Assembly: GCA_014584345.1 (NCBI GenBank)
Contig: JACTNB010000024.1
Coordinates: 186,001 to 250,000 of the forward strand
Direction of reading: 5' to 3'
DNA: 64,000 nucleotides
Source of the DNA: Planctomycetota bacterium
Lineage (GTDB): Bacteria > Planctomycetota > Planctomycetia > Planctomycetales > Planctomycetaceae
Shown here: positions 18,175-27,058 of the stretch, piece by piece
How the letters are laid out: each line of letters opens with the position of its first letter
Position numbering within the stretch: position 1 is the stretch's first letter
Program-made: the position numbers and the translations under genes
The notes under the pieces: generated by a model
The model's database searches: none
The model's input: only the letters and a program-made list of their open reading frames with translations
Told to the model about the DNA's origin: nothing

Positions 18175-19542
18175 TCAGAGTTCCTTCCAGATGCCGGCGT
18201 GGGGGGCGAGGAAGTAACCTTCTGCATTGGCAGTGATGGGGGGTGGGCTGTCGTAATCCAGTTTGTCGAGGTTTTCGCAGAACTGGAATTGTGAGTTGGT
18301 GACATCTTCCCAGGTGACGATCTGATTCATGTGAGCCGCCGCCCGGCCCATCAGGGAGGCGTAGTCGGAATACACCGCCCGTTCCGCTTCGTTGTGCGGC
18401 CGGTCATTGCGAATGCTGTCGATGAAGTTAATCCACTCGTAATCCCACGGCTGCTGGGCATCGGGAGTAGGGGACCAGGCGATGTTGTCCTTGTGGATGT
18501 GATGATCCTTGAACATGTGGACCGTGGCGGCATGGACGTTACCGGAGAACTGAGCCGCCCGTTTCGAACCATGCACGTATGTCGCGAATTCCTGTTGACC
18601 CTTGAGTGCCCGGCGGAAACCGCAAAACGCCTTGCGGCCATCGGCGAACGTGTACTCCATCGAGTAGGTGTCGATATTCTGGCCGTGGTCCGTGCTGCCG
18701 ACCTCCCGGCCCCCCATGCCGTGACACGAAACCGGCCAACCGTCCATCAGCCAGCAGCACTCATCAATTTGGTGAATCAGATTATCGACCATGTGTCCCG
18801 AACCGACCCACATCAGGTTAATCTTGCCGAACTTTAACTGCTCGGCAAGATCGTTTGATTTCTCCCCCATGTCTCCCATCCAGTTCCGCGATGTGAGGCG
18901 GTTCGCCCGGATGTAGGACATCTCTCCCAGTTCGCCATCGCGGATGCGTTCAATGAGGGCCGCCCGGGCGGGGGAATGACGGCACTGCAGACCGGCCGCG
19001 ATTTTCACCCCTCTTTTATCCGCCTCCCGCCCGGCCCTTAACATGCGATGCAGCCCAGCAGGGTCGCAGGCAAAGGGCTTCTCCATGAAAACATGTACTC
19101 CCCGTTGAACCGCGTATTCCACATGCACCGGACGAATGTAGGCCCGCGTGGTGCACATCGCGATGTCTCCGGGGCGAAGGGCGTCGATGGCCTGCTTGTA
19201 GGCTTCAAATCCCAGAAATTTCCGATCCTGGGAAACGTCGATTTTATCGGCGTATTTCTCTTGCAAAGTGCGGAGCGAGAGTTCGATCTGCCCCTCGTGC
19301 AGGTCCGCCACGGTATACAGTTTGATCGGTCCCTGGGGAGACGTGTTGAGGGCATTGGCCACCGCACCGTTCCCTCGGTTGCCACAGCCGATGAGAGCCA
19401 GGCGAATGGTGCTGTCTTCACCTGCATGCACGTGCGGTTGAGGTGCCGCCCAGGCAGCCGTCCCCGCGGCCAGCAGTCCGCCTGCCTGCTTAATGAAACG
19501 CCGCCGCTCGTCCCGCAAGATATCGTTATGTAAATTCTCCAT
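18175..19542 (-). CDS. Tat-exported Gfo/Idh/MocA family oxidoreductase
   Basis: A 455-residue protein starting with a twin-arginine-type signal (ERRRFIKQAGGLLAAGTAAW). The Rossmann domain begins IRLALIGCGNRGNGAVAN, followed by the family EKPFACD motif and the CRHSPARAALIERIRDGELGE segment; the C-terminal half is the usual beta-sheet substrate domain. Family members oxidise or reduce sugars and related polyols with NAD(P). Export through Tat agrees with folding around a cofactor before secretion, a common arrangement in planctomycetes, where the enzymes are thought to act on periplasmic carbohydrates. ATG at 19542 with a G-rich ribosome site. It stands alone; the substrate is unknown. Confidence 0.9.
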   Translation of the reverse strand: MENLHNDILRDERRRFIKQAGGLLAAGTAAWAAPQPHVHAGEDSTIRLALIGCGNRGNGAVANALNTSPQGPIKLYTVADLHEGQIELSLRTLQEKYADKIDVSQDRKFLGFEAYKQAIDALRPGDIAMCTTRAYIRPVHVEYAVQRGVHVFMEKPFACDPAGLHRMLRAGREADKRGVKIAAGLQCRHSPARAALIERIRDGELGEMSYIRANRLTSRNWMGDMGEKSNDLAEQLKFGKINLMWVGSGHMVDNLIHQIDECCWLMDGWPVSCHGMGGREVGSTDHGQNIDTYSMEYTFADGRKAFCGFRRALKGQQEFATYVHGSKRAAQFSGNVHAATVHMFKDHHIHKDNIAWSPTPDAQQPWDYEWINFIDSIRNDRPHNEAERAVYSDYASLMGRAAAHMNQIVTWEDVTNSQFQFCENLDKLDYDSPPPITANAEGYFLAPHAGIWKEL

Positions 19543-20541
19543 GGATCCCCCCTGGTTCGTGTATTGCTGCGATTGATAGTCACGGGCCAGAATGTTTCTG
19601 ACCGGAAATATCCATGATCACTGATCATTGCGGAAATGTCCATGCCAGGCAGGCTTGCGGGGAGGAGACAGGCACTTCCGGCGAGAACGCGGCGACTTCC
19701 TCGGGTTGCATCTTGCGCAACAAAGGGGTGGATGGAGTCGGATTGTCGACATTGCGCATCGTTGTCAACGAAAGACGATCTCGACATTCCGCCCCAGTGG
19801 CGTGATGCACCAGTTGATGGGGGCATACTGCTGTCCGGTTCCATCCGACAAGGAAAACCCTACAGACCAAACTGAGTGCGAATGGCACTCGCATTGCCGA
19901 CCTCTCTGTACTGCATGGTATGCCACTGACGTACGTTCATATTCTTGCAACTCGAGTCACTGACCTGTCACCGTTACAGTGGATGCCACTGCAGCATTTT
20001 GCGGCCAGTGACGACTTGATTCATACCCACCGTGATTTTCTTTTGGCGATCCCGACGCTGGAAACCATCAACAACCAACCTGCGACCGAGGTGCTTGCTC
20101 GTTAATGAGCCAGAATCGCGGGATGAGCAACAGTTCTGCCAGATTACGCAGGCACGAACCCGCCGTCCCCCTGAGCCCGGTTGCATCCGTTGAGAGGGGA
20201 TTACCCCACATTTCTCGCTCAATGGCCCCTGGGGTAAAGTTTGTCTGGAAATAACCAGAAAACTAGCCGCGCCCGTCAGGAAGCGGGCCACGTTTGAGCC
20301 GCAAATGTCGCGATGAGATTCACTATAGTGGACCCTGTATCGGACGAGTGATTTCGAGTTGTCGCGCCCGCGTGCCCGCTTCCTGACGGGCGCGGCTAGT
20401 TGGTCGAGGTCGGCTATCCTGTTTTGTTGACCCCTGTGAGAGATCCGGACACCGTCGTGGCACCCGGCCTGCCCCAAGTGTGGACGACCGCACGAGGGAG
20501 CCGCCCAGCCCCCGGCCTGGAATGGCGAATACACCCCCCGA
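19543..20541. other. Gene-poor intergenic region with a family A repeat
   Basis: About 1 kb with only short frames that look like chance. The first 100 bases should hold the promoter of the Gfo/Idh gene. A full family A repeat covers 20261-20450. No other structure was recognised. This is the left part of the decayed stretch that runs to the tRNA at 24526. Confidence 0.6.
20261..20450. repeat. Family A palindromic repeat, full copy 3
   Basis: Left arm 20261-20290 and right arm 20373-20401, nearly perfect complements. The right flank ggctatcctgttttgttgac is shared with the copies at 15828 and 48479. The centre contains ttcactatagtgga, a version of the small palindrome seen in copies 1 and 4. 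Confidence 0.9.
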
Positions 20542-20784
20542 GTGCCTCCCCCTCAAGTGCGAACCTTGAACGTTCTGGTAAGTCTGATTTTCGTGATGGT
20601 CGGCATCCATGGGTGGTTCTCCTTCATTCCGGCCCACGATCCTGGCAGGGTGAAACTCACGGAACTGTTGATGGCCGAACTCCGAGGCGAGGAGCGGTGG
20701 CTGCTCAAGAAAGAAATGGTCACTGCCTGTATGCTGGCCATTTTTTTTGCATGTGTCGCAGTGCAGGTGTGCAATCCGCATTAA
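20542..20784 (+). CDS. Possible small two-helix membrane protein
   Basis: An 80-residue frame with two likely membrane helices (LNVLVSLIFVMVGIHGWF near the N-terminus and MVTACMLAIFFACVAVQV near the C-terminus) joined by a charged linker (LLMAELRGEERWLLKKE). The amphipathic pattern suggests real coding sequence, but the start is a GTG without a clear ribosome site and the neighbours are decayed. I do not recognise a family. It could be a small intact gene or a remnant. Confidence 0.35.
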   Translation: MPPPQVRTLNVLVSLIFVMVGIHGWFSFIPAHDPGRVKLTELLMAELRGEERWLLKKEMVTACMLAIFFACVAVQVCNPH

Positions 20785-20894
20785 CTTTTCGCAGCATCGT
20801 TTTCTGTTGCGCTTCCGCGTTTTATGAGTAGTCGCCGGGACTGGGCGCTCAAACGTAAATTGAAAGTTTGGAATTCCTGTGAAAGGGATCTCTC

Positions 20895-21299
20895 ATGCCA
20901 CAGTGGTACTATCGTCGTGGAGATGACATTCTGGGACCAGTGACATCGCCTCAGTTGGCAAGCCTGGTGAAGACAGGGGAGATCGACCGCCAGACCCCAG
21001 TACGCCGAGAAGACTCGGAACGCTGGATCCCTCAAGAAGTTATTCCCCGCCGAAACAATTGCCGCGATGGAGCAGCCCCACGAGGAAGATGCGTCTGGCA
21101 CAGTTCGCAAGTCTGGCCGGGGAAAGTTCGTGTTGGGCACGGTGTTGCTGCTGACACTCGCCTTTGTCGCCGCGGCATCGAACTCATCCGTAAGCGAGTT
21201 GAAAACGATTCGCAGGATTTGCGTGCCTATGCCGAGAGGACCTACAAAGCTCTGAGTAGCGATCTACAGACTCAGTTCTCTGACATAACGACCGAATGA
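20895..21299 (+). pseudogene. GYF_2-domain membrane protein with two compensating frameshifts
   Basis: The start is well supported (ATG after AAGGGATCTCTC). Residues 2-45 form a GYF_2 (DUF4339) domain: QWYYRRGDDILGPVTS, then SERWIP. GYF_2 domains normally end with a motif like KGLFPAE, and KKLFPAE appears at once in the +1 frame from about 21030. That frame then encodes a membrane helix (FVLGTVLLLTLAFVAAAS), the usual partner of GYF_2 in planctomycetes. Near 21180-21200 the sense returns to the first frame and ends at 21299 (SQDLRAYAERTYKALSSDL). Either the gene is inactivated by two small indels or the sequence has two errors. The family role is protein-protein contact; the function is unknown. 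Confidence 0.6.
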
Positions 21300-21426
21300 A
21301 ACTTTCTATTGCATCGTGTCTTTTATTTCGCTGGATGTCGTGGCTCTCGGCACTTGGGCCAGCGGGTGAAATTTCCCGAGGGAATTGGTAGCGACATTTT
21401 CTATAACATCGTGCGGGAGAATCAGT

Positions 21427-21984
21427 ATGTCCAGCGAAACTTGCCACGCCTGCTGGGGAAGCGGTTACGTCACCCGTTCGGAGAGTGTTCCCAATCCGTC
21501 CAGCAATGGCGGCCCGCTTTACGTTCAGGTCGAGGTCAGAAACCCCTGCTGTGCCTGCGGAGGAACGGGGCGTATTTATACGCCAGATCCGATCATCCCC
21601 ACCCGAAAGCAGCCACGGCACAACGATCGACTGCCAACACAGCACAAAGATCGACAGCAAACGCCTCGCGCCGTCCGGGGACGGGGACACGACGCGACTC
21701 GATCGACAAAGACTCGGCCCGCTCCGTTGGACGCCGACGAGAAATTTGCAAATTTTCTGGGCATTGCCTCGATTGGCGTTTCGCTCTATGTCCTGTTCAA
21801 CACCTCCCAGCCAGCCAATCCCCTTGTCAAATTGACAATTGCATTCGCCATCGGATTCGTCTGCTCTCTGTTTTTTCAGAAGTGCCGCCGCGTGACCCGC
21901 GTGCTGCGCCATGTCACCGCAATACTATTTTTTAGTGCCATGCTTGGCGGTTCTGTGTACCTGTGGCTGCTCTATCGCGGCTAG
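21427..21984 (+). CDS. Small zinc-ribbon-like membrane protein
   Basis: A 185-residue protein. The N-terminus has two DnaJ-type zinc knuckles, CHACWGSGY and CCACGGTGR, which together could bind one zinc ion. A basic, disordered linker follows (about 55-105), then two or three membrane helices (FLGIASIGVSLYVLF, LTIAFAIGFVCSLFF, ILFFSAMLGGSVYLWLL). The ATG at 21427 has GGGAG upstream. The combination of a DnaJ-like ribbon and membrane helices recalls the GYF_2 protein just upstream, so both may be accessory membrane proteins of the same kind. It ends where an IS630 remnant begins, so its true C-terminus could have been changed. No known function. Confidence 0.55.
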   Translation: MSSETCHACWGSGYVTRSESVPNPSSNGGPLYVQVEVRNPCCACGGTGRIYTPDPIIPTRKQPRHNDRLPTQHKDRQQTPRAVRGRGHDATRSTKTRPAPLDADEKFANFLGIASIGVSLYVLFNTSQPANPLVKLTIAFAIGFVCSLFFQKCRRVTRVLRHVTAILFFSAMLGGSVYLWLLYRG

Positions 21985-22392
21985 AGTCTGCGGTCCCCCG
22001 GCATTCCTCTCTCGCCTGAACAGGAGCAACAGTTTCGCCAGCGACTGGAAGCCGGGCCCAGGCCGAGCGATCGCGTCTGTTCGCACCGTGGCGTCGAGAT
22101 TCAACGAATGCTGTCCCAGGAACTGGGGCTGATCCGTTCATTGTCGTTGGCGTATTGGTTGTTGCCTCGCTTGGGCTAATCTTATTTGCAGCCGCGCCCA
22201 AGCACCGGAAGGCCGATCCCGTCGCCGTGCGGGAAGTCCAGGAGAGTCTACCACAGCGACTGGAAGAGAAATCCGCCGTGCATCCCGACAAGCAGTTGTG
22301 GATTTACCTTCAGGATGAAGTCCGCTTTGGACAGCAGGGGCCGCTGGCTCGTCTATGAGCCGCGTCCGGTTCCCGCAGCCTTTTTCGCTTGA
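21985..22392 (+). pseudogene. IS630-family transposase remnant
   Basis: In one frame, 21985-22179 reads RQRLEAGPRPSDRVC then RGVEIQRMLSQELG and LAYWLLPRLG, the winged-helix N-terminal pattern of IS630-type transposases. After a frameshift near 22180 another frame continues with PKHRKADPVAVREVQ and IYLQDEVRFGQQGPLARL, the start of the DDE catalytic domain (acidic residue in QDE). A second shift or stop follows near 22340, and the rest is missing. No terminal inverted repeats were found. It is an old, dead fragment lying directly against the preceding gene. Confidence 0.7.
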
Positions 22393-22648
22393 TTTCGTGT
22401 GCTGGTCCCTCCGGACTTGCTGTCGGAAAAACATTGAAAACTGGTGACGAAATACGCGTCGATAAACCATCGGTATATCGTTCCGTTGCTGCCAGAATTC
22501 ACGCCTCCCCCCCTCCGTGAGTAAGGGGACTGTCGGAAAGACTGTCACTGCAGGCGAAAGAAAGTGTATCTTGGCCTTCAACAGTTCGCCGTGATACAGA
22601 CTTCGGCCCCTCTCGCGGGGAGTACCTACGACCGCATGAGTATCCCCA

Positions 22649-23014
22649 TCAAAACGCCACAAAAAAATCTCGCCGATTCCCCTGTGTGGTCATGGAGTTT
22701 TTACTCGCCAGAAAATGACCCCGGCTTGGTTGTAGTGTGTCGTAAATCGCGTGTTTTCGCTTATTATCGACGAAGTCGAGCAACTCGTCGCCGGTCATGC
22801 CTTCGGGATCGGCGGCCCAGTTCCGCCAGCGGAGATAATCGGGGAGCGGGGACTTGTAGTTCGTGTCGAGCAGTTCCTGTTCGGATTCCCGGTCGTCGAT
22901 GACCTTGAGAAAGATCATCCAGACGAGCTGCTCGATCCGCTGCGCATCGCCATTGATGCCGCGGTCCTTCCGCATGATGTCCTGGATCGATTTGTTTTGC
23001 GTCGAGCTGACCAT
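22649..23014 (-). pseudogene. hsdM: Type I restriction-modification subunit HsdM, 5' fragment
   Basis: The first 80-odd residues match the HsdM N-terminal helical domain closely: IQDIMRKDRGINGDAQRIEQ, then VWMIFLKVIDDRE, LRWRNWAADPEGMTGDELLDFV. After that (about 22765) the sequence departs from the family (KRKHAIYDTLQPS) and stops at 22649. The methyltransferase domain with the SAM and NPPY motifs is absent, so the protein cannot methylate DNA. No hsdS or hsdR is near. The foreign tail (22665-22760) may come from an inserted element, for it does not resemble HsdM in any frame. It starts six bases after the nuclease gene. Confidence 0.8.
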
Positions 23015-23020
23015 GTGAGC

Positions 23021-24118
23021 TTATTTCGAACAATTCGTTTTGACGTAATTTGCGAGCTGCTGGACTTCGTCTATGTGGCGAAAGTAGCCGACATAGCGAC
23101 GTCCAGCCGTTGTGGGAGTGCGGTACTTCTCAAAGTTAGGGAGGTAATTCTCCGCGTCTTCGGCCGTTGTTCCGCAGAGCTGAGAAAGTCGATCGGGGAA
23201 GGCAATATAACGGATTCCCTTCTCAGGGGATGCGACCCGCGGATTAATTCGGACCATCGTAGTTGGACTTCGAGCGTCGCCCGCAAAATCCATAAATGCT
23301 ATGCCGTAGCCAGCGACGGTGGTACGAGTGAATGTTTCCCCGAGCTGTTCAAAAAGAGCCTGGAAGAGTTCTCCAACGCCCTTGGATTCTGCGGTAGCGG
23401 TCCAGGATTCGATCGTACCTGAAGTGGAATGACTTGCGGAACGTTTCCGCCCCGTAGCTTCAGCAGTCTGTCCAATAATGCGAGGAACAAGACTCGAAAG
23501 TCCGTCGCCGGAATAGTGTTTCAGTTCCACTCCCAGCACTTCGGCCGGGTCCATCTGCTTGTTCAGGAACTCGATGATCCGGCGCAGTTCGAGCGGAATG
23601 AGATCGGCGACGAAGACGAGCCGGATGCGTCCGCTTTGCAAGTTGGTGTTCGCCAGCTGCCAGAACTCGTCGGGGTCCTGGTCTTCATCGAGGAAGGTTT
23701 CGAGTTCGGCATCAGGATCGAGAGCGGCCTGTTCGCATCGCTGCTCGAAGCGGGTCTGCAGGTCGCCGTGAGTCCAGCTGACCGCGGCGCAGGCGGCGTA
23801 GTCGAGCATCTGCCCGACGACTTCGCGACGGATGCGGGTGTCTTCTTTGCGTTTGACCTCGATCAGCGTCGGGATGGCCCGCTGATCGAGGTAGAGATGA
23901 TCGAGCGCCAGCCGGCCGGATGTGCTCTCGTCGGCCGAGAGCCGCATTTCGCGGTCGATTTCGAGCCAGCGACAGGGATCATCGTTGTCGAGCTGATTGA
24001 TCGAGAGCAGATTCGGATACTTCTGCAGCAGCGACTGAAAATCAGTTTCGCGTGCGAATGGTGTTTCGTTCATTTCGACCAGCGTCCCGTCGTTGCGGAT
24101 ATGGAAAATCTGATTCAT
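23021..24118 (-). CDS. PD-(D/E)XK nuclease-like protein
   Basis: A 365-residue protein. Residues 70-108 carry a restriction-endonuclease-fold core: Asp73 (LALDHLYLD), then TLIEVKRKEDTRIRREVVGQ with Glu87 and Lys89, followed by MLDYAA. This arrangement is typical of a family of stand-alone nucleases often found near restriction-modification genes. The C-terminal half (about 150-365) has no motif I recognise. The frame is complete and intact, unlike its neighbours. It sits just upstream of the hsdM fragment and downstream of an integrase fragment, on a decayed island beside tRNA-Val. ATG at 24118; an internal ATG at 24073 is possible. A defence role is likely from context, not shown. Confidence 0.75.
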   Translation of the reverse strand: MNQIFHIRNDGTLVEMNETPFARETDFQSLLQKYPNLLSINQLDNDDPCRWLEIDREMRLSADESTSGRLALDHLYLDQRAIPTLIEVKRKEDTRIRREVVGQMLDYAACAAVSWTHGDLQTRFEQRCEQAALDPDAELETFLDEDQDPDEFWQLANTNLQSGRIRLVFVADLIPLELRRIIEFLNKQMDPAEVLGVELKHYSGDGLSSLVPRIIGQTAEATGRKRSASHSTSGTIESWTATAESKGVGELFQALFEQLGETFTRTTVAGYGIAFMDFAGDARSPTTMVRINPRVASPEKGIRYIAFPDRLSQLCGTTAEDAENYLPNFEKYRTPTTAGRRYVGYFRHIDEVQQLANYVKTNCSK

Positions 24119-24119
24119 G

Positions 24120-24395
24120 CGGTTGATGTCTTATCAGGCGGGGATAGTTCATGCGGTTTCGTAAAGAAGAGCCTGCATTTCGCGGACGGCCCGCAGCCAG
24201 CCGAGCCACGGAAACGGCAGAACCGTACTTGTCGAGATTCCCGGCAGACCAGTCGGTCACGACTTCGGCCCATTTCTGACGGCTTTCCGGGGAGTTGTAT
24301 TCCCCCCAGATAGATCATCCGTCCGTTGATGCGGGTATATGCCTGGCCAGTCGCCTTTGTAGACCGTAGGACGGGGGAGCGGGTTTGCGAGCCAT
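24120..24395 (-). pseudogene. Tyrosine-type integrase, N-terminal fragment
   Basis: Beginning at ATG 24395 the sense strand reads MARKPAPPSYG. With a frame change it continues TGQAYTRINGRMIYLG, and after another shift at about 24310 EYNSPESRQKWAEVVTDW. This pattern (basic leader, a small beta-sheet with a YLG turn, then SPESR-like helix) is the N-terminal arm-binding part of planctomycete tyrosine integrases. The core-binding and catalytic domains are missing and the frame is broken at least twice. It lies about 130 bases from the 3' end of tRNA-Val, where an island integrase would be expected. Confidence 0.55.
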
Positions 24396-24525
24396 GAGAA
24401 ACGCCTTTCTCGCTGGCACTTTCGGGGGTCGTTCAGATCAGTGAACAACTCGAAAGTGTGTAGTTACTACTGCATCGCGAGAATGGCGAGTGACGTAAAC
24501 CTACGCCCGGTAAGCAGTTAAGCAA

Positions 24526-24599
<74 letters not shown>

Positions 24600-25239
24600 T
24601 TGCGGAGCGTGTTTTCGTCCCTTGCAGAGAGTTCGGCAGGGGAGTGCGTTCACTTACGGGAAAGACTATCGTTTCGGGGGGCCATCGTCAAGAAGCGAGG
24701 CTGGCATGGGGTAAACCGGGGGGCAAATTTCCGTAATTGTGGCAAATTGTAAACAAATGTATTGTTTTGCAAGGAGGGGCCCGGGTTGGTGGTGTACCAG
24801 TAGAGACTACGGAAACTTTCCTAACGCGGCAGACGCATCTGGATCGATATCAAACGTCAGACGTTTATTGATAATGAGAGTTGCGGTTGTAAACAGACTT
24901 GACTCCATAAATTGGACAAAACTGGCCAAATAGGCGTTCTTCCAAGCGGGGAGTTGACGAGAGGGGGCGATTCCCTCCGTACTGCAGGATGGGAAATTCT
25001 ACAAATTGAATCCCAAAAGCCCTGTCCACAAACAGGTCTATCTTCGCGTTGTGAAGTTTGCATATAGTCCCACGTGATAGAATCTGGTGAACGTAAATCC
25101 CAAATGCCCTGTCCCTCAAGCTTGCCCAAACACCTGCCCTGATTTCACTCAGTGCATGCAATACCACGTGACATCAGTCGCTCAATCCAACTCGAATGCT
25201 TGCTCGCACTTAATCAACATACTGGAAGTTTTCCAACCG
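24600..25239. other. Non-coding region between tRNA-Val and the secreted protein gene
   Basis: About 640 bases, AT-richer than most of the window, with no convincing gene. It should contain the tRNA promoter and that of the next gene. A 19-base direct repeat with one mismatch lies at 25009-25027 and 25096-25114. Confidence 0.6.
25009..25114. repeat. Short direct repeat pair
   Basis: aatcccaaaagccctgtcc at 25009-25027 and aatcccaaatgccctgtcc at 25096-25114 differ at one base and are 87 bases apart. On the opposite strand each reads as the start of a short frame (DRAFGI). It may be a decayed tandem unit or a dispersed element; no other copy was noticed in this window. Confidence 0.5.
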
Positions 25240-26685
25240 ATGACGAAGATCGTGCCGAATACGTTATTGCTGGCTCTGGGATTGCTCGCATGGTGTGGTT
25301 CTCTCTCGGCCAAGGAACCGATCACGGCACCTGCCGAATTGGGGGCGATCCCGTCGCCTCGGGTCGTCGCCAAGCAGCCACGTACGCCCAACCGCGATTT
25401 ACTGAATCTGGTCGACGAGGCCATTGAGATTTCCTCGCGGCGATTTCTGGTTGCCAACGAGCATTCTCCCTGGCAGATTTATCACGGACTGAATGCGTTG
25501 CGGCGCGAGTTCTTGCTGGAACTGGATGGTGAACTGGTTTCGGCTATCGACTGGCTTTCGACCACGAATCCCTACTTCCGGGATTTGCCCTGGTTTGAAA
25601 AAACTCCCCATGGAGGCCGAGCGCATCGTTTTACGGCCCCCTATCATTTCGAAGGGCATCCGAATCAGTCGCTGGCGCTGATGGTAATGTGCAATCTGCC
25701 CCGGGATCACCGTTTCCGCGTGACCGAGGGGAGTATTAGTGTCGAAGACATCATTAACAATGCCAAGGTCGACTTGAATCCCAACGAGGAACAGACCTGG
25801 ACGCTGTGGTTCCTGACGCATTATCTCGATTCCGAAGAAACCTGGATGACCCGGCGGGGCGAAATGTGGAGCCTGGAACGCCTCGTGCAGGATCAAGTGA
25901 AGACGGAGGTAACCAAGGCGGCATGCGGCGGGACCCATAATCTGTATGCTCTGTCCGTCGCCCGCAATAACTACGTGCGGAAGGGGGGACAACTGCGCGG
26001 GGTCTGGCTGCAGGCGGATCAGAAGGTAAAGCGTTACATTGTGGCGGCCCGTTCGCTGCAACGCCGAGATGGTTCCTTCCCCACCCAGTATTTTCGCGGT
26101 TATGGAAGCCCGAAAACCTTTAGCGAGGAAATTGCCTCGACCGGTCACATCATGGAATGGCTGATGGTTGCCGTCGATGACCGACAGTTCTCGGAAGAGT
26201 GGGTCGAACGTGGCATCCGATTTATTGCCCAGAAAATGATCGACCACCGGAACGATTCGGCGGAATGCGGGCCCCTTTACCACTCCGTCGCGGCGCTGTC
26301 GCTGTATCGCGATCGTGCCCGGGGCATGGCGTGGCCTAATCCCGAAATTCAGCCTTCCGAAACCCCCATTCCCCGTGCAGTCGATCTGGCCGTGGAAATG
26401 CCCCTGCCGGAAAAACGGCCTGAAGCAATGTTGTTCCCCGAAAAATCGGACGGGAAGACCCCCAGTCAGCCGCTGGCTGCCGAAGAACCCCTGCTGCTCC
26501 CCGAAATCACTCCCGCGGAACCTGATTCCGTGACGGATCAGGCGGCCGAGGGGAAGTTGTCGGTTGGCATCGAAGAGATCAAGCAGAAACCGGCAGCGGA
26601 ATTACCCGCGGATCCGGGTGCCTCCCGATCCAAGCCGGTCGAAACTCTGGCCGCGCCGCCGCAGGAAAGCCTGAAAAAGCGGTAA
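25240..26685 (+). CDS. Secreted protein of unknown function
   Basis: A 481-residue protein with a clear signal peptide (TKIVPNTLLLALGLLAWCGSLSA, cleavage near residue 24). The middle (about 55-380) is a globular domain rich in aromatic residues and helices (HSPWQIYHGLNALRREF, EEQTWTLWFLTHYLDSEETW, AACGGTHNLYALSVARN, RDGSFPTQYFRGYG, STGHIMEWLMVAV). The repeated GTHNLYAL and GSFPTQYF style recalls alpha-toroid folds of terpene cyclases, but no catalytic DxDD motif is visible. The last 100 residues are rich in Pro and Glu and probably disordered. I do not recognise a named family. The ATG at 25240 is chosen because the signal peptide starts there. It is a single gene. Confidence 0.75.
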   Translation: MTKIVPNTLLLALGLLAWCGSLSAKEPITAPAELGAIPSPRVVAKQPRTPNRDLLNLVDEAIEISSRRFLVANEHSPWQIYHGLNALRREFLLELDGELVSAIDWLSTTNPYFRDLPWFEKTPHGGRAHRFTAPYHFEGHPNQSLALMVMCNLPRDHRFRVTEGSISVEDIINNAKVDLNPNEEQTWTLWFLTHYLDSEETWMTRRGEMWSLERLVQDQVKTEVTKAACGGTHNLYALSVARNNYVRKGGQLRGVWLQADQKVKRYIVAARSLQRRDGSFPTQYFRGYGSPKTFSEEIASTGHIMEWLMVAVDDRQFSEEWVERGIRFIAQKMIDHRNDSAECGPLYHSVAALSLYRDRARGMAWPNPEIQPSETPIPRAVDLAVEMPLPEKRPEAMLFPEKSDGKTPSQPLAAEEPLLLPEITPAEPDSVTDQAAEGKLSVGIEEIKQKPAAELPADPGASRSKPVETLAAPPQESLKKR

Positions 26686-27058
26686 TTGCGGCACCGGATC
26701 CCTCCCCGCGTGTTGAAGAGGACGAGAACCGTATCGTTCTCGCGATTTCCCGCACGCGGTGTTTTTTTGGCGCGACTTCAGCAACTCCCATGTCGCATGG
26801 GGAGCATTGCATCTCCAGGCGTAAAGCGTTTGGCATGAGCGCGAAGAGAGAGGATCTGAAATAAAAGTTTTTGCATATTAGGCGGAAAACAAGCCGGTAG
26901 AGTTGAATTTGTCAAGAAATCGTCGTACTTATGATCCCAACGGAGGAAATCCGCGTTGTACAGACAGCACGGAAGTATTCCTGCGTCGGTAGCTTGGCTA
27001 CCATTTGCCGAGGTGACAATCGGTGGGTCTTTATTCACACTTCAGAGAGGGACGACAG
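26686..27058. other. Intergenic region upstream of the small lipoprotein gene
   Basis: About 370 bases without a convincing gene. A weak promoter candidate is TTGTCA (26909-26914) and TATGAT (26930-26935), but the 15-base spacer is short. A T-run near 26760 after a small hairpin may end the preceding transcript. Confidence 0.4.

Noticed and set aside
19974..20534. 186-codon minus-strand frame across the family A repeat
   Set aside because: It reads through a repeat element and has no protein-like pattern.
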